A stretch of 64,000 bases of DNA from Corynebacterium casei LMG S-19264 (GCF_000550785.1 NZ_CP004350.1:204835-268834); one strand, 5' to 3'. Shown: positions 1 through 9,265, counted from the stretch's first letter. Numbers and translations are program-made. Notes: generated by a model not told the origin, from the letters alone.

Positions 1-1503
1 GGAGGCCAAGAGATACTCAGAATCATTCACTTTCTTGGCAATACGCTGCGGAAAGGCTAGCCCAGTAATGATGCCGGCATCACTGATGCCGCTGCCTGTG
101 GAGACCAGCTTCTCAAGGTGCTTGACCTCTCGTTGCGGCGGCTGGACTGCAGCGATATTGCCCGATGGTGAATCTGATAGCACCGCGATAGTCGGCGCCG
201 CCTGCGGACCGCATTCAATCAGCGCACGGCCCAGGCGCGGATGCAGCGGCAACCTAGACAACCTGGTGCCCAACGCGGTGATGGTGCCGTCGTGCACCGC
301 GCCGATATCTTCTAGCGCATCCTGTGCCTGCGCCCAGGCATTGTGCGGCGGCTTATCCGGCAACGGGAAGTCTGTGCCGCCACCCCACGCGGCGATCATC
401 AAAGCAGCCTCGGTGAGATCCGAGGTGGCAATCTCCGGGGTGATGTGCGCTGCTGCATGCTGATAATCCGACTGCGCATAAGCACGAATCACGGTGCCAG
501 GACCTTCACGTCCGGCACGACCGGCGCGCTGATCCACCGTGGACTGCGCCGCGGACACGGTAACCAGTCCGGTCATGCCGCGAGCAGCGTCACGGCGCGG
601 GACGCGAGATAGCCCCGAATCCACTACGGCGCGCACGCCGGGCACGGTCAGGGAAGACTCCGCGATGGAGGTGGAGACAATAATGCGCGGGGAATCCGTG
701 GGCGTTAGCGCGCGATCTTGCTCCGCTGAAGTCAGCCGGCCATGCAAAGGCAGCGCACCGGGAATCTGCGCGCAGACATGTTCGACTTCGCGCACGCCAG
801 GGACGAAAACCAGAACCGAATGCCCGGTGTCATCGCGCACTTGTTTCGCCTGCTTAGCCTGGTGTGTCAGAAACTCCCGCGTGCAGCCAGCCCGGCCGGG
901 GTGCGGTTCGTAGTGAGTCTCCAGCGGATAGGTCACCGCCGGGGTATCTAACACGCCGGCGTTCATCAGCCCGGCGAAACGCTGCGCATCCAGGGTGGCG
1001 GACATGGCGACGAGCGCCAAATCATCGCGAAGCTCTGCTAATTCCAGCAGCATGGCCAGCACCAGGTCGGTGTCGAGTTGGCGTTCGTGGACTTCATCGA
1101 TAGCCACCGCGCCCACCCCAGCCAATTCCGGATCGCCCAGCAGCCTACGCAACAGCACGCCGGGAGTCATGAACTCCACGTGCGTGCCCGGGTGGTGTTC
1201 ACCGCGGATGCTAAAACCAACCTTGTCACCAATGCGACTGCCGTCCAGCTGCGCCAGACGCCTGGCCGCCGCGCGCACCGCCACTCGCCGCGGGGCGGTG
1301 ACCAGTACTTTGCCAGGGGCTTCAAGATAATTCGCCAACGCCGGCGGCACCAACGTGGTCTTACCCGTGCCAGGCGGTGCCTGAACCACCAGCCGGCCGG
1401 TGGCCGAAAGCAGCCCCGGCAGCCGGTCAATATCATCAGCGACCGGCAGACCGCGGCCAATGGTAGGAAGGTCAAAAATACTAGCCACGGCTGTGAACGC
1501 CAT
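1..1503 (-). CDS. hrpB: ATP-dependent helicase HrpB (partial, C-terminus beyond window)
   Basis: This is an SF2 DExH-box helicase of the HrpB family, a cytoplasmic nucleic-acid-dependent ATPase. About 500 N-terminal residues are visible and the reading frame runs open off the left edge; the family is usually about 800 residues, so roughly the last 300 are missing. Visible motifs in order are Walker A (APPGTGKTT) near residue 36, the DEVHER box, the SIAESSLTVPGV segment and QRAGRAGR. The last visible residues (FPQRIAKK and YLLAS) match the HrpB-specific region. I chose ATG at 1503; a GTG at 1488 is also possible. It overlaps the 3' end of the upstream acetyltransferase gene by 23 bases, so the two are probably co-transcribed. 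The family is clear from its motifs; the physiological role is not known from sequence. Confidence 0.9.
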   Translation of the reverse strand, partial: MAFTAVASIFDLPTIGRGLPVADDIDRLPGLLSATGRLVVQAPPGTGKTTLVPPALANYLEAPGKVLVTAPRRVAVRAAARRLAQLDGSRIGDKVGFSIRGEHHPGTHVEFMTPGVLLRRLLGDPELAGVGAVAIDEVHERQLDTDLVLAMLLELAELRDDLALVAMSATLDAQRFAGLMNAGVLDTPAVTYPLETHYEPHPGRAGCTREFLTHQAKQAKQVRDDTGHSVLVFVPGVREVEHVCAQIPGALPLHGRLTSAEQDRALTPTDSPRIIVSTSIAESSLTVPGVRAVVDSGLSRVPRRDAARGMTGLVTVSAAQSTVDQRAGRAGREGPGTVIRAYAQSDYQHAAAHITPEIATSDLTEAALMIAAWGGGTDFPLPDKPPHNAWAQAQDALEDIGAVHDGTITALGTRLSRLPLHPRLGRALIECGPQAAPTIAVLSDSPSGNIAAVQPPQREVKHLEKLVSTGSGISDAGIITGLAFPQRIAKKVNDSEYLLAS

Positions 1504-2152
1504 CAACCGGGCCATCATGCTGGCTGCGCTCCAGCGGCTGGGACTCATTAAGAGTGCGCACCACCTTGCCCGGGGAGCCCAGCACCAAAGAATTATCAGG
1601 GATGTCGCGGGTGACCATGGTGCCAGCGCCCAAGACACAATTCTTACCGATGCTAACCCCCGGCAACACCGTCACATTCGCCCCCAACCACGTGTTAGCG
1701 CCAATAGAAATAGGTTTAGCCTGCTCCCAGCCGCCGCGGCGCATCTGATGATCCGCCACCGGATGCCCGACGGTAATAAGGGAGCAATTCGGGCCAATCA
1801 TGACATCATCGCCTAAAGTGACAGGTGCTTGGGCCAGGATGGTGGCGTTGAAGTTAATAAACACCCGGTCCCCGCAGCGCAGATTGGTGCCGAATTCAAT
1901 ATTGAGCGGCGCATGAATCATGGTCGGCCCGGAGTCCGGGTGAATCATCTCCGCGATAATCTCCCTCGCCTTATCCGGATCTGTGTTTCCCAAGTCGTTG
2001 AGCTGCTTTGATAGCTCAAAACCACGGGTATGCTCCGCCGCCGTGCCCGGGCGGCCAGGGATGTTCCACTGCCCGGATACCATGGCTTCCCACGTTCCGT
2101 ATTTATCTAGATGGCCAAGCTGATCATTGGATGCCGCATCATATTCGCTCAT
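1481..2152 (-). CDS. maa: Maltose/galactoside O-acetyltransferase (hexapeptide-repeat family)
   Basis: A 223-residue acetyl-CoA-dependent sugar O-acetyltransferase of the Maa/LacA/NodL type. The N-terminal helical cap (about residues 1-75) is followed by a left-handed beta-helix of imperfect hexapeptide repeats (about 80-205). The catalytic His is in VGHPVADHQ, and PGVSIGKNCVLGAGT with GSPGKVV is the classic C-terminal signature. Length is slightly above the usual 185-200 residues because of a polar C-terminal tail that overlaps the helicase start. The gene is divergent from the AlkB-like gene with about 42 bases between starts. The exact sugar acceptor cannot be told from sequence. Confidence 0.88.
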   Translation of the reverse strand: MSEYDAASNDQLGHLDKYGTWEAMVSGQWNIPGRPGTAAEHTRGFELSKQLNDLGNTDPDKAREIIAEMIHPDSGPTMIHAPLNIEFGTNLRCGDRVFINFNATILAQAPVTLGDDVMIGPNCSLITVGHPVADHQMRRGGWEQAKPISIGANTWLGANVTVLPGVSIGKNCVLGAGTMVTRDIPDNSLVLGSPGKVVRTLNESQPLERSQHDGPVDGVHSRG

Positions 2153-2194
2153 AGAATCATTGTGTCAAAAAGCTCTGCAATTAGGATGGGTGCC

Positions 2195-2875
2195 ATGTTG
2201 TTTCATGGCATCGACCGCAATCCGGCGAAGATTAAGCCCGGGGTTGCGCATGTCCCGGGGTGGTTGGATACGCCGACGCAGCAGGGTTTGGTGCAACAGC
2301 TTCGCGATGAAGCCCGGCTCATGGCCGGCACCCCGATGGCCATGCAGAAACCAGTGTTGAAATCCGGCGGGCAGATGAGCGTATTCATGCTGAACTTAGG
2401 ACATTTCTGGGACCATCAGACTTACCGCTATGTTGACCGGATGGGCGCGACCAATGTGCGCCCGGTGCCGCAGAACCTCCTAGACATTGCCCATGGCGGC
2501 TTGCGCGCGGCTGCCGATGTCGCCGAAGAACTTCAGCCCTGGACCACCAACTATCATCCCGATATGGCGCTGATTAACTTCTACCCACCCGGCGCCACCA
2601 TGGGCATGCACCAAGATGCCTACGAAACTACATTCGCCCCGATTGTGTCTTTATCTATTGGTGATGAAGCCGTCTTTCGCATCGGCAGCACTGAGCACCG
2701 CAACAAACCTTGGGATGACATCGCTTTGCTCTCCGGTGACCTCGTCGTCTTCGGCGGACCCAACCGCCAAGCCTTCCACGGCGTTCCCGAAACCCGTCCC
2801 GGCACCCTTGATGAATCCTGCGGCCTCAAAGAAGGCCGCATCAAAATCACCTTCCGGCAGGTTTACCCGCACTAG
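2195..2875 (+). CDS. alkB: AlkB-like 2-oxoglutarate/Fe(II) dioxygenase
   Basis: A predicted DNA/RNA dealkylation dioxygenase of the AlkB family. The Fe ligands HQD sit in MGMHQDAYE, the distal His in RQAFHGVP and the 2-oxoglutarate-binding Arg in GRIKITFRQVYPH. The substrate-facing NFYPPGATMGMHQD block is canonical. I placed the start at ATG 2195 because a TAGGAT -10 box at 2182-2187 lies exactly seven bases upstream, the corynebacterial leaderless pattern. ATG 2186 falls inside that box, and the frame open from 2111 overlaps the divergent gene. The result is 226 residues, close to E. coli AlkB. It is probably involved in alkylation damage repair, possibly with the alkyltransferase-like gene at 12607, which is not adjacent. 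Confidence 0.88.
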   Translation: MLFHGIDRNPAKIKPGVAHVPGWLDTPTQQGLVQQLRDEARLMAGTPMAMQKPVLKSGGQMSVFMLNLGHFWDHQTYRYVDRMGATNVRPVPQNLLDIAHGGLRAAADVAEELQPWTTNYHPDMALINFYPPGATMGMHQDAYETTFAPIVSLSIGDEAVFRIGSTEHRNKPWDDIALLSGDLVVFGGPNRQAFHGVPETRPGTLDESCGLKEGRIKITFRQVYPH

Positions 2876-2930
2876 TCGTTTAATTTCAATGGCTCTACCC
2901 GGGCAGCCTAAAGGTCGCATTGGCTCGGGA

Positions 2931-3755
2931 TTAGTTTGAGTTCAGGCCATGAATTCTTGTGTCGAGCGCTAGCTTGAAGTGGCTTTCTGCTGAGTCAATA
3001 ATGCTGTTTGGGGTGGACGGATCAAATATGCGTAGCAATGAGAACCGAAATGAATCTGGATTTAGCGCTTTAAGCTCCTTATTGCCTCCGTGCCCATTAG
3101 CAGCGTAAGAGTGCCAGCGCTGATGAATACTCTCCGGACCATCAGCCTTACCAATGTAATGGCGTCCGCTCCGTGTATCGGTAATCAAGTAGATGCCTTT
3201 AACTGAGCTGAGAGCTGTCCTCCACGACGCGTACTTGGAATCCCGAATGACCGATTGAAGCAATGCGTAGCTCAGGATTAGGTTGTCGAAACCGGGGAAA
3301 GGAATTGGTTCTGCTTCGGCGATAGTTTCTACCGCGTAATTTGCGACCGTCGCCCCATTTAACCGCCAAGTGCGTGGTGCGCGCCAATTAATTACTAGTC
3401 TGCCAGCTAGATCGCTCATCCGTTCCGATTCTGTCAGTGTGAAGATTCGCCGAATACCGTCATTGGAGGCCTCGCCGTGGTTTTCCACTACTTTCCATAA
3501 TCGAGCTTGGTTTCCTCCCTCACGAATGAACACGAGCCAAAAGCGTGGAGGAACGTGCGGGAACTTGTGCGTGGCGGCGGATTGGCTCGACGTATACGTT
3601 AAGATTTCCTCGGCAGTCGAGTCTATGTGAATCCCTCGTTCGCCGGTGTCATCATGGGACGTAATAAACACGTGCCGGATTGCTAATGCATCTCCATAGT
3701 TAATACCCGCGTCATGCATTATCGGTCCAAGAGTTAACACCACAGTCCACCTCAT
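2931..3755 (-). CDS. GIY-YIG nuclease-domain protein
   Basis: A 274-residue protein whose last 90 residues are a GIY-YIG domain: GIYLITDT, HYIGKADG, an Arg in HQRWHSYAANGHGGNK and a late Glu in SAESHFKLAL. The N-terminal 180 residues match the accompanying region seen in actinobacterial stand-alone GIY-YIG proteins (a DALAIRHVF segment near residue 23, then GRLVINWRAPRTW just before the nuclease domain). The start at ATG 3755 has weak ribosome-binding potential; GTG 3743, six bases after GAGG, is an alternative. It lies beside a broken ADP-ribosylglycohydrolase and an Abi gene, so a defence or mobile-DNA role is plausible, but no specific function is known to me. Confidence 0.8.
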   Translation of the reverse strand: MRWTVVLTLGPIMHDAGINYGDALAIRHVFITSHDDTGERGIHIDSTAEEILTYTSSQSAATHKFPHVPPRFWLVFIREGGNQARLWKVVENHGEASNDGIRRIFTLTESERMSDLAGRLVINWRAPRTWRLNGATVANYAVETIAEAEPIPFPGFDNLILSYALLQSVIRDSKYASWRTALSSVKGIYLITDTRSGRHYIGKADGPESIHQRWHSYAANGHGGNKELKALNPDSFRFSLLRIFDPSTPNSIIDSAESHFKLALDTRIHGLNSN

Positions 3756-3950
3756 CTTTCTGCAGACAAGTTTACGTACCTGATAATAGATTGATTAGTA
3801 GAGTTCACGCGTATATCTCCAGAAAAATCTGCAAATCCTTGGGACACAGATTGTTTTGGTGATTGAGTGGATTGTGCCAGTTCTTGCAACGTTTTCGGGC
3901 GATGTGTGTTCCTCGTATGCTCGTGCAAATGCTGACATAATATGGCCAAT

Positions 3951-4942
3951 ATGAATGCTGAAAGCATGAAAGTGACGGGTGCTCTGATGGGGCTGCCGGT
4001 TGGGGACGCCTTGGGGACGACACTCGAGTTTGCCAAGCGAGATGCGCTTCCACCTGTGACAGACATTGTTGGTGGCGGTCACTATGGACTGGAACCAGGC
4101 CAGTGGACCGACGATACTTCGATGGCGCTGTGCCTTGCTGACAGCCTTCTTGACTCTGGGAGTTTTGATTTTGGGGATCAATTGCGTCGCTATAAAGGTT
4201 GGATGGAGGATGGCTACTTCTCCAGCACAGGGAAGTGCTTCGGCATCGGTCAACAGACGGTGCGCGCGCTTGGGAATTTACCCGAACGGGCACTGTGATA
4301 AGTCCCTTGTCTAAGAGTCGCGGCTCCGGAAATGCGTCGCTGATGCGGCTCGCACCAGTTCCCATGGCTGCTTACAAGAGTCTTAAACAGACATATTTAT
4401 GGGCGGCGGCAAGTTCAATTACGACGCATCCGAGCCTAGAATGCATCGAAGCTTGTGCTGCTTATGGAACGCTCATCGTGGGAGCGATTCAAGGGTGGAG
4501 TAAAGAGCAGATCATTTCTACTGGGAAGCAGATGGCTTACGTTATGAAATCCAGTGAGCTTCAAGAAGTGCTGAAAGGCGCCTACTTGGAGAAAGAACGC
4601 CACCAGATTTCTTCCACTGGCTACGTGGTGCACACGATGGAAGCTGCATTGTGGGCATTTACCCGAACCAATGACTTTGAAGAGGGTGCGGTGCTGGCAG
4701 TTAACCTTGCCCACGATGCGGATACTGTTGGAGCTGTCTACGGCTAACTAGCCGGGGCACATTATGGATTCGACGGGAGCCCAACCCATTGGATTGAGTG
4801 TATCCATCAGAAACAAACGATTATCTCCATGGTAGAACACCTAGCTGCACTGTCCGGCCAGTTCAGCGTGAGTGTGGAAAGCTCACAGTACGTTCACGCC
4901 ATTGGAGAGGAGCATATGCTTGACCTAAAGCCGAATAGCTGA
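3951..4942 (+). pseudogene. ADP-ribosylglycohydrolase, inactivated by frameshift and stop
   Basis: A DraG-type ADP-ribosylglycohydrolase, which would remove ADP-ribose from target molecules. The start at ATG 3951 is leaderless: TAATAT at 3938-3943, seven bases before it. The first frame has GALMGLPVGDALG and the metal-binding QWTDDTSMA, and stops at 4298. A one-base deletion just upstream moves the frame: GNASLMRLAPVP, SSITTHPS and the second metal site AHDADTVGAVYG follow in the +2 frame to 4744. A TAA at 4745-4747 then stands where the family has Gln (AVYG-Q-LAGAHYG). The same frame continues to TGA at 4942 with recognisable coding. Two independent lesions make it a pseudogene. All catalytic motifs are still readable, so inactivation looks recent. 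Confidence 0.85.
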
Positions 4943-5178
4943 AATCGAAAGCTTCGTGGTGCGGTAAACGAAAGCTGTCGTGAACTATTGCTTGGTTTAC
5001 TCTAGTTCGGAAGGTTAATAGGGTTTGTAACCTGCAGATACGTGATGTCAAAAGTGTCCCTCTTTAGGACTACATGTTTGGCAGTTTCTAGAGTCGATAC
5101 AAGTCGCAGGCTCTTTGCGTCTTGAAATGAGGAATAGACATTTGGGTATCTGTTCGTATAACCTAGAGATAATCATTG

Positions 5179-5209
5179 AGCCCGCACCAGTTTCAACTGG
5201 GAGCGGGCT
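5179..5209. promoter_or_regulatory. Stem-loop over the -35 region of the Abi gene
   Basis: Two nested perfect inverted repeats, AGCCCGC...GCGGGCT (7 bp) enclosing CCAGTT-TC-AACTGG (6 bp), end four bases before the TACATT -10 box of the Abi gene. There is no T-run, so an intrinsic terminator is unlikely. Its place over the -35 region suits an operator. Confidence 0.6.
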
Positions 5210-5225
5210 TGATACATTTAAACCT

Positions 5226-6194
5226 ATGAATTCCGGCACCTCGCGACCGTTGAAGGTTTACAAAACTTATGCGCAACAGATTGACCTGCTCTGTGAGCGG
5301 GGATTGATCATTAATGATCCTGACTTCGCAACTAAGTGGCTGCAAGAGGCTGGATACTACCGGTTGAGCCTATATATGTTCCATTTTCGGGTCACCGATG
5401 AGGATGGAAACAAGCTGAACAAATTTCAGGATAATACTACTTTTGATGAGATTGTTTCTCTCTACGTCTTTGATCGGGGGTTGAGAACGAGGGTCTTTTC
5501 TGGGATAGAAAAGATTGAAGTTTCACTGAGAGCGCGAATGGGGTATTTGCTCGGTGAATACGATCCTGACGTGCACATGATGCCATGGTATTTTCGGTCG
5601 ACAAGAAAGCATACACAACTAGTAAAGACCTTTAAGCTGCGAATCGACCGTGCAATAGCGGGAAATGATGAAGTTGCTCTCCATCACGAAGCACAATACG
5701 GTGGCCGACTTCCTTTTTGGGTGTTAACGGATCTACTAGACTTTTCTGATCTCTCGAAGATGTATGAGCAGCTTCACTCGAAAGACCAACGGAAACTCGC
5801 TCGAGAGTTTGAACTGAATGATCCACCGCGTAAGAGGAAACAGCGGCAAAGCAATTTATCGGGTTGGCTTCATCAGCTTTCGCTAGTGCGAAACTTCACG
5901 GCACACCATTCTCGGCTCTGGGATCGTAAATTCGGAGCCAAAGACATTTCTGATGCACAAGGCGTGCGTGGGTTCTTCCAAGATTTTGCAAACCCCGGGC
6001 AGTCTAAAGATATGTACGGAGTTCTCACAATTATGGCGTTTTTGCTGGAATCGATTGAAGGGAATACCGAGTGGGCTCGAGGCATGGGGCAATATTTGGA
6101 TCGTTCGTTCTCAGAAATGCCTTCAAAATCTCCAGCGGATATGGGATTTCCACAAGGCTGGAAAACCCTTCAACCATGGATACACGAAAAATAA
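5226..6194 (+). CDS. Abi family protein (Abi_2, HEPN-type RNase fold)
   Basis: A 322-residue protein of the AbiD/AbiF-like Abi_2 family, linked in lactococci to abortive phage infection. Family marks are KTYAQQIDLLCERGL near the N-terminus, FDRGLRTRVFSGIEKIEVSLRA in the middle, and LSLVRNFTAHHSRLW, which contains the Rx4H motif (RNFTAH) of HEPN ribonucleases. The start is ATG 5226, chosen because TACATT (5213-5218) lies seven bases upstream; the frame opens earlier at 5115 but crosses the promoter. It stands alone, downstream of a GIY-YIG gene and a dead ADP-ribosylglycohydrolase. A role in toxicity or phage defence is inferred from the family. Confidence 0.85.
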   Translation: MNSGTSRPLKVYKTYAQQIDLLCERGLIINDPDFATKWLQEAGYYRLSLYMFHFRVTDEDGNKLNKFQDNTTFDEIVSLYVFDRGLRTRVFSGIEKIEVSLRARMGYLLGEYDPDVHMMPWYFRSTRKHTQLVKTFKLRIDRAIAGNDEVALHHEAQYGGRLPFWVLTDLLDFSDLSKMYEQLHSKDQRKLAREFELNDPPRKRKQRQSNLSGWLHQLSLVRNFTAHHSRLWDRKFGAKDISDAQGVRGFFQDFANPGQSKDMYGVLTIMAFLLESIEGNTEWARGMGQYLDRSFSEMPSKSPADMGFPQGWKTLQPWIHEK

Positions 6195-6223
6195 GGTCCG
6201 AATAATGTCTTGAATCGTGAATG

Positions 6224-6237
6224 GGGGAACGTTCCCC
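6224..6237. promoter_or_regulatory. GGGGA-N4-TCCCC palindrome (isolated fourth copy)
   Basis: GGGGAACGTTCCCC, a perfect palindrome, lies 30 bases after the Abi stop codon. It is the same pattern found before three genes of the kinase module near 23-30 kb, but here no gene starts within 250 bases downstream. The stretch 6238-6412 has no coding sequence I can support. Confidence 0.45.
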
Positions 6238-6412
6238 TTACTTTTCAAGTCTCTCGAACTTCGGCGAATTAGCCTGAAGGAGTCCCTGGGTCTCCCAGGA
6301 TGTCGCTTCAACAGTGTATTCCGGCAAGATTGCCTCCATTGGTTGTCTAGTCTCAATGTCTGCCATATATTTGAAGCAGAGAAAGCAAGGACAAGGTCCC
6401 TTGTTATGAGGA

Positions 6413-6460
6413 GAAGAGGTCTACACGACGTAATGCGCGTGTAGGCCTCTTCGTTTCTCT
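6413..6460. terminator. Convergent (bidirectional) terminator
   Basis: A 14-bp stem (GAAGAGGTCTACAC against GTGTAGGCCTCTTC, one T-G pair) with a 12-base loop, followed on the plus strand by GTTTCTCTT. It lies between the Abi gene and the converging symporter gene and could serve both. Confidence 0.75.
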
Positions 6461-6490
6461 TACTTAGGGAGTGTCTGCGGCAACTACAGG

Positions 6491-7966
6491 TTAGTCAGTT
6501 GCTGCGACGTCATTTTGGCTAGCAGGTTCTGGCTGTGGCTCGGTCTGGGTCTGGGCTTGGGCGTTCTTAGGCTTGATCGTCATATAAGCGATGATGAAGA
6601 CAATCAGGCTGGCAACGATGCCGTAGATGGCATAAGGAATCTCAGTACCCATGACATGGGCGATGGCACAACCAAGGAGGCCAGCTGCCATTGAGAGGTA
6701 AGAGACCATCACCGGAATCTGACCACGCTTAATCAGGATCATGCCGCAGATAAGCGGTACTGCAAGGACCGAAGCTGAGTAGGCGTAAGTAGCGACCAAT
6801 AGTTCCAGCGCTTGTGGGTACAGGACAGCCAGTAGAGCAGCGACCAAGGTAACAGCAATGGTGCACCAGCGCGAGACCGTCACCATGTTGCTGTTTTCCA
6901 GGCGCTTCTCGCTGACGAACGCATTGCGCAAGTCATGTACGAGGTTGGCAACCACTGACTGCAGTGCGGAACCGGTGGTGGAGACGATGGTCGCCATCAG
7001 GAAAGCTCCGTATATTGCCAGCAGCCAAGCTGGAATCTGTCCCAGGAACCAACCAGCGGCCTGCTCACGGTTTTCGACGCCGAGTCCGCCATTCATGGAA
7101 CGCACGGCGAGACCAATAATCAATGCGTAGAAACCAGCGAGGATAATGCCGGCTGCTGCGATGTAGATACCCTGACGGCCTTGACGAACAGTCTTTGATG
7201 CGAAGATGCGCTGGTAGTACATCTGGTTGGTGACGGTTCCGGGCAGGATGGAGAATGCCCAGAGCAGGATGGTCATGACTCCAGCGGCGCCGAATCCTTC
7301 GGGGACCGCGGTGATCTCGGCGGGCACATTGCTGACAATCTCACCGAGGCCGCCGGCTTGATAGATAGCGTAGCCAGCCACGACGACCGAGCCGATCACC
7401 ATGAACACGCCAAAGAAGAAGTCAGACCACGCAACGGAGGTTAAGCCGCCGGGCAGGACGAACAGCACACTGATAACTGCCATAACGATGATCAACGGAG
7501 TGGTTGCGATCCCGGTGACCTCACCGAAGAGGCTGGCAAATGCGACAAACTGAGTGGCCAACCAGCCAAACGGAACCAGGATGACTGCGACTGCGATAAT
7601 CGCGAGCAAGGTTTTGCTGTCTCCGAAGAGCCGGGCAAAGACCTCTGGAATTGTGGAGAAGTTTCCTTTGTGTAGCCATCGAGCGAAAAGCACGATGATG
7701 AGCATTCCCAATACGACGAATAGTTCGTACCAAAATATTGAAAGGCCCCAGGAGTATGCGATACCGACGTGGGCCACGAGCACGCCGCCGCCGACGGCGG
7801 TTGCCGCTTGGGAGAAACCGACAACATAAACGGGCAGGCTGCGGCCGCCAACCATCCAGTCCTCGCTGGAATTGTGCTTTTTACCTACGATGTAGGCAAT
7901 ATAGGCGCCGATTCCGATGACCAAAAGTGAAACCGCACTGATGAGTACCGTAGTTCCAATATTCAC
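6491..7966 (-). CDS. Sodium:solute symporter (SSS family)
   Basis: A 491-residue integral membrane protein of the SSS/PutP family, predicted to import an organic solute with Na+. About 13 hydrophobic segments are visible. The start region has VGKKHNSSEDWMVGGRSLP and GFSQAATAVGGG (family N-terminal signature), and GALATIVSTTGSALQSV-like sequence occurs near residue 330 (ATIVSTTGSALQSVVANLVHDL). The C-terminal 30 residues are a Gln/Pro/Glu-rich soluble tail. The gene begins three bases after the stop of the upstream flavin oxidase gene, so the two form an operon. The oxidase suggests an N-methylated amino acid or amine as substrate, which is inference. Confidence 0.88.
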   Translation of the reverse strand: MNIGTTVLISAVSLLVIGIGAYIAYIVGKKHNSSEDWMVGGRSLPVYVVGFSQAATAVGGGVLVAHVGIAYSWGLSIFWYELFVVLGMLIIVLFARWLHKGNFSTIPEVFARLFGDSKTLLAIIAVAVILVPFGWLATQFVAFASLFGEVTGIATTPLIIVMAVISVLFVLPGGLTSVAWSDFFFGVFMVIGSVVVAGYAIYQAGGLGEIVSNVPAEITAVPEGFGAAGVMTILLWAFSILPGTVTNQMYYQRIFASKTVRQGRQGIYIAAAGIILAGFYALIIGLAVRSMNGGLGVENREQAAGWFLGQIPAWLLAIYGAFLMATIVSTTGSALQSVVANLVHDLRNAFVSEKRLENSNMVTVSRWCTIAVTLVAALLAVLYPQALELLVATYAYSASVLAVPLICGMILIKRGQIPVMVSYLSMAAGLLGCAIAHVMGTEIPYAIYGIVASLIVFIIAYMTIKPKNAQAQTQTEPQPEPASQNDVAATD

Positions 7967-7969
7967 GGC

Positions 7970-9124
7970 TTACTCCTTCTCGAACCTTTGTGGGGACATG
8001 ATGTCGACGGCGTCAGGGGACTGATTGTCGGAGACGTAGTCGGCGACGATGGAACCGACTGCGGGTGCGAACTTGAAGCCCTGGCCGGACATTCCGACTG
8101 CCAGGACAATGCGGTCATCGGCAGGTGATGGGCCAACGACGGGTGCTCCGTCTGGAGTGAAGCCTTCGGTCCAGCTGGAGACACGCACTGCAGCAGGATC
8201 CAGGCCCGGCATCAATCGGTCCACTGCTCGTTCAATGGCTCGAACAAATTCAGGTTCAATGAGCCTTGGCAGGTCTTCAGGGCTGTCGATATCCATCCAG
8301 TTGAGGTGATGAGGAAGGATCTTCACCGCAGTTCCATCCAGGATTGGGAAGCAGGAGAATCCTGCTTCTTCGTGGCGGCGGATGGAGATCGGCATATTCT
8401 GAGGTTGATGCTGTGCAACATCACGAGCTGGGAACCATCCGGCTACCAGGCGTTTTGCTTGAACCAGGGAGGGCGCGAAACCGGCAGATTGCGCAAGGTT
8501 TGCAGCCCATGGTCCGGAGGCGAGGACTACTTTGTCGAAGCGTTCAGCATCAGCGGCAGTGTCTACTGCGATGCCATCGGCAGTAGCGCGGATGTTGAGT
8601 ACTGGAGTGTAAGGCCGGTATGTTGCGCCGAGTCGCTTGCTTTCTTCGCGGGCGGTTAAGACCGCGAGCTCAGGACGAAAGATTCCCGCGACCGGGTCGT
8701 AGACTCCGACTTCACCCTCATCTAATTGGAACTGTGGATAGCGTTCGGCCATTGCCTCACGATCGAGGATTTCGTGTTCTAAGTCCAAAGATTCGGCACA
8801 AGCAAGAACTGATTGCACGTCTTTTTGATCGCGCGGCCCGATGGTGAGGCCACCGCACATTTCGAGAATCGGTACGTCCCGGCCTTCTTGCAACTCTTCC
8901 CACATCGGTAGAGATTTCTGCATGAGGGGCACATAGTCGGCGCCCTCTTTGTAAGCGGTGCGGAAAATTCGGGATTCTCCTGCTGAGGCACCGCGATCAT
9001 TTGGAGTATTCCACTGGTCGTAGACCGTGACGCGGTGGCCGCGCTCGGCAAGCTGCCAGGCAGTCATAACTCCGATAATTCCCGCGCCGACTACCGCTAC
9101 GTTCTGGTTGTTGTTAGCTGCCAC
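7970..9124 (-). CDS. FAD-dependent oxidase, sarcosine oxidase/N-methyltryptophan oxidase-like
   Basis: A 384-residue flavoprotein of the DAO/MSOX family, expected to oxidise a secondary amine or amino acid with O2. The N-terminal Rossmann motif VVGAGIIGVMTAW is followed by ASAGESRIFR, a family signature. PHHLN near residue 271 matches the active-site His region, and GMSGQGFKF (Lys351) matches the flavin loop of monomeric sarcosine oxidase. The Cys that binds FAD covalently in that enzyme is replaced: the equivalent segment reads RVSSWTEGFTPD, with Ser316. FAD is therefore probably held non-covalently or the enzyme is a different family branch. It forms an operon with the symporter downstream. 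Confidence 0.85.
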   Translation of the reverse strand: MAANNNQNVAVVGAGIIGVMTAWQLAERGHRVTVYDQWNTPNDRGASAGESRIFRTAYKEGADYVPLMQKSLPMWEELQEGRDVPILEMCGGLTIGPRDQKDVQSVLACAESLDLEHEILDREAMAERYPQFQLDEGEVGVYDPVAGIFRPELAVLTAREESKRLGATYRPYTPVLNIRATADGIAVDTAADAERFDKVVLASGPWAANLAQSAGFAPSLVQAKRLVAGWFPARDVAQHQPQNMPISIRRHEEAGFSCFPILDGTAVKILPHHLNWMDIDSPEDLPRLIEPEFVRAIERAVDRLMPGLDPAAVRVSSWTEGFTPDGAPVVGPSPADDRIVLAVGMSGQGFKFAPAVGSIVADYVSDNQSPDAVDIMSPQRFEKE

Positions 9125-9265
9125 GTTTGTTGACCTCCAAAGTCATTTGAGTGGGGAAGACAAGAAATCGGTGGACGGCACCGATTCTTACTTGTCTAAT
9201 GGTGATTGCTCTTCAGCAGTCCCTATGCGTTAACTCAGACCGCGTTAGAAGGTGGTGTGGTTCAC

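Noticed and set aside
6217..6444. 75-codon frame after the palindrome at 6224
   Set aside because: No ribosome-binding site or domain, and the terminator at 6413 lies inside it.
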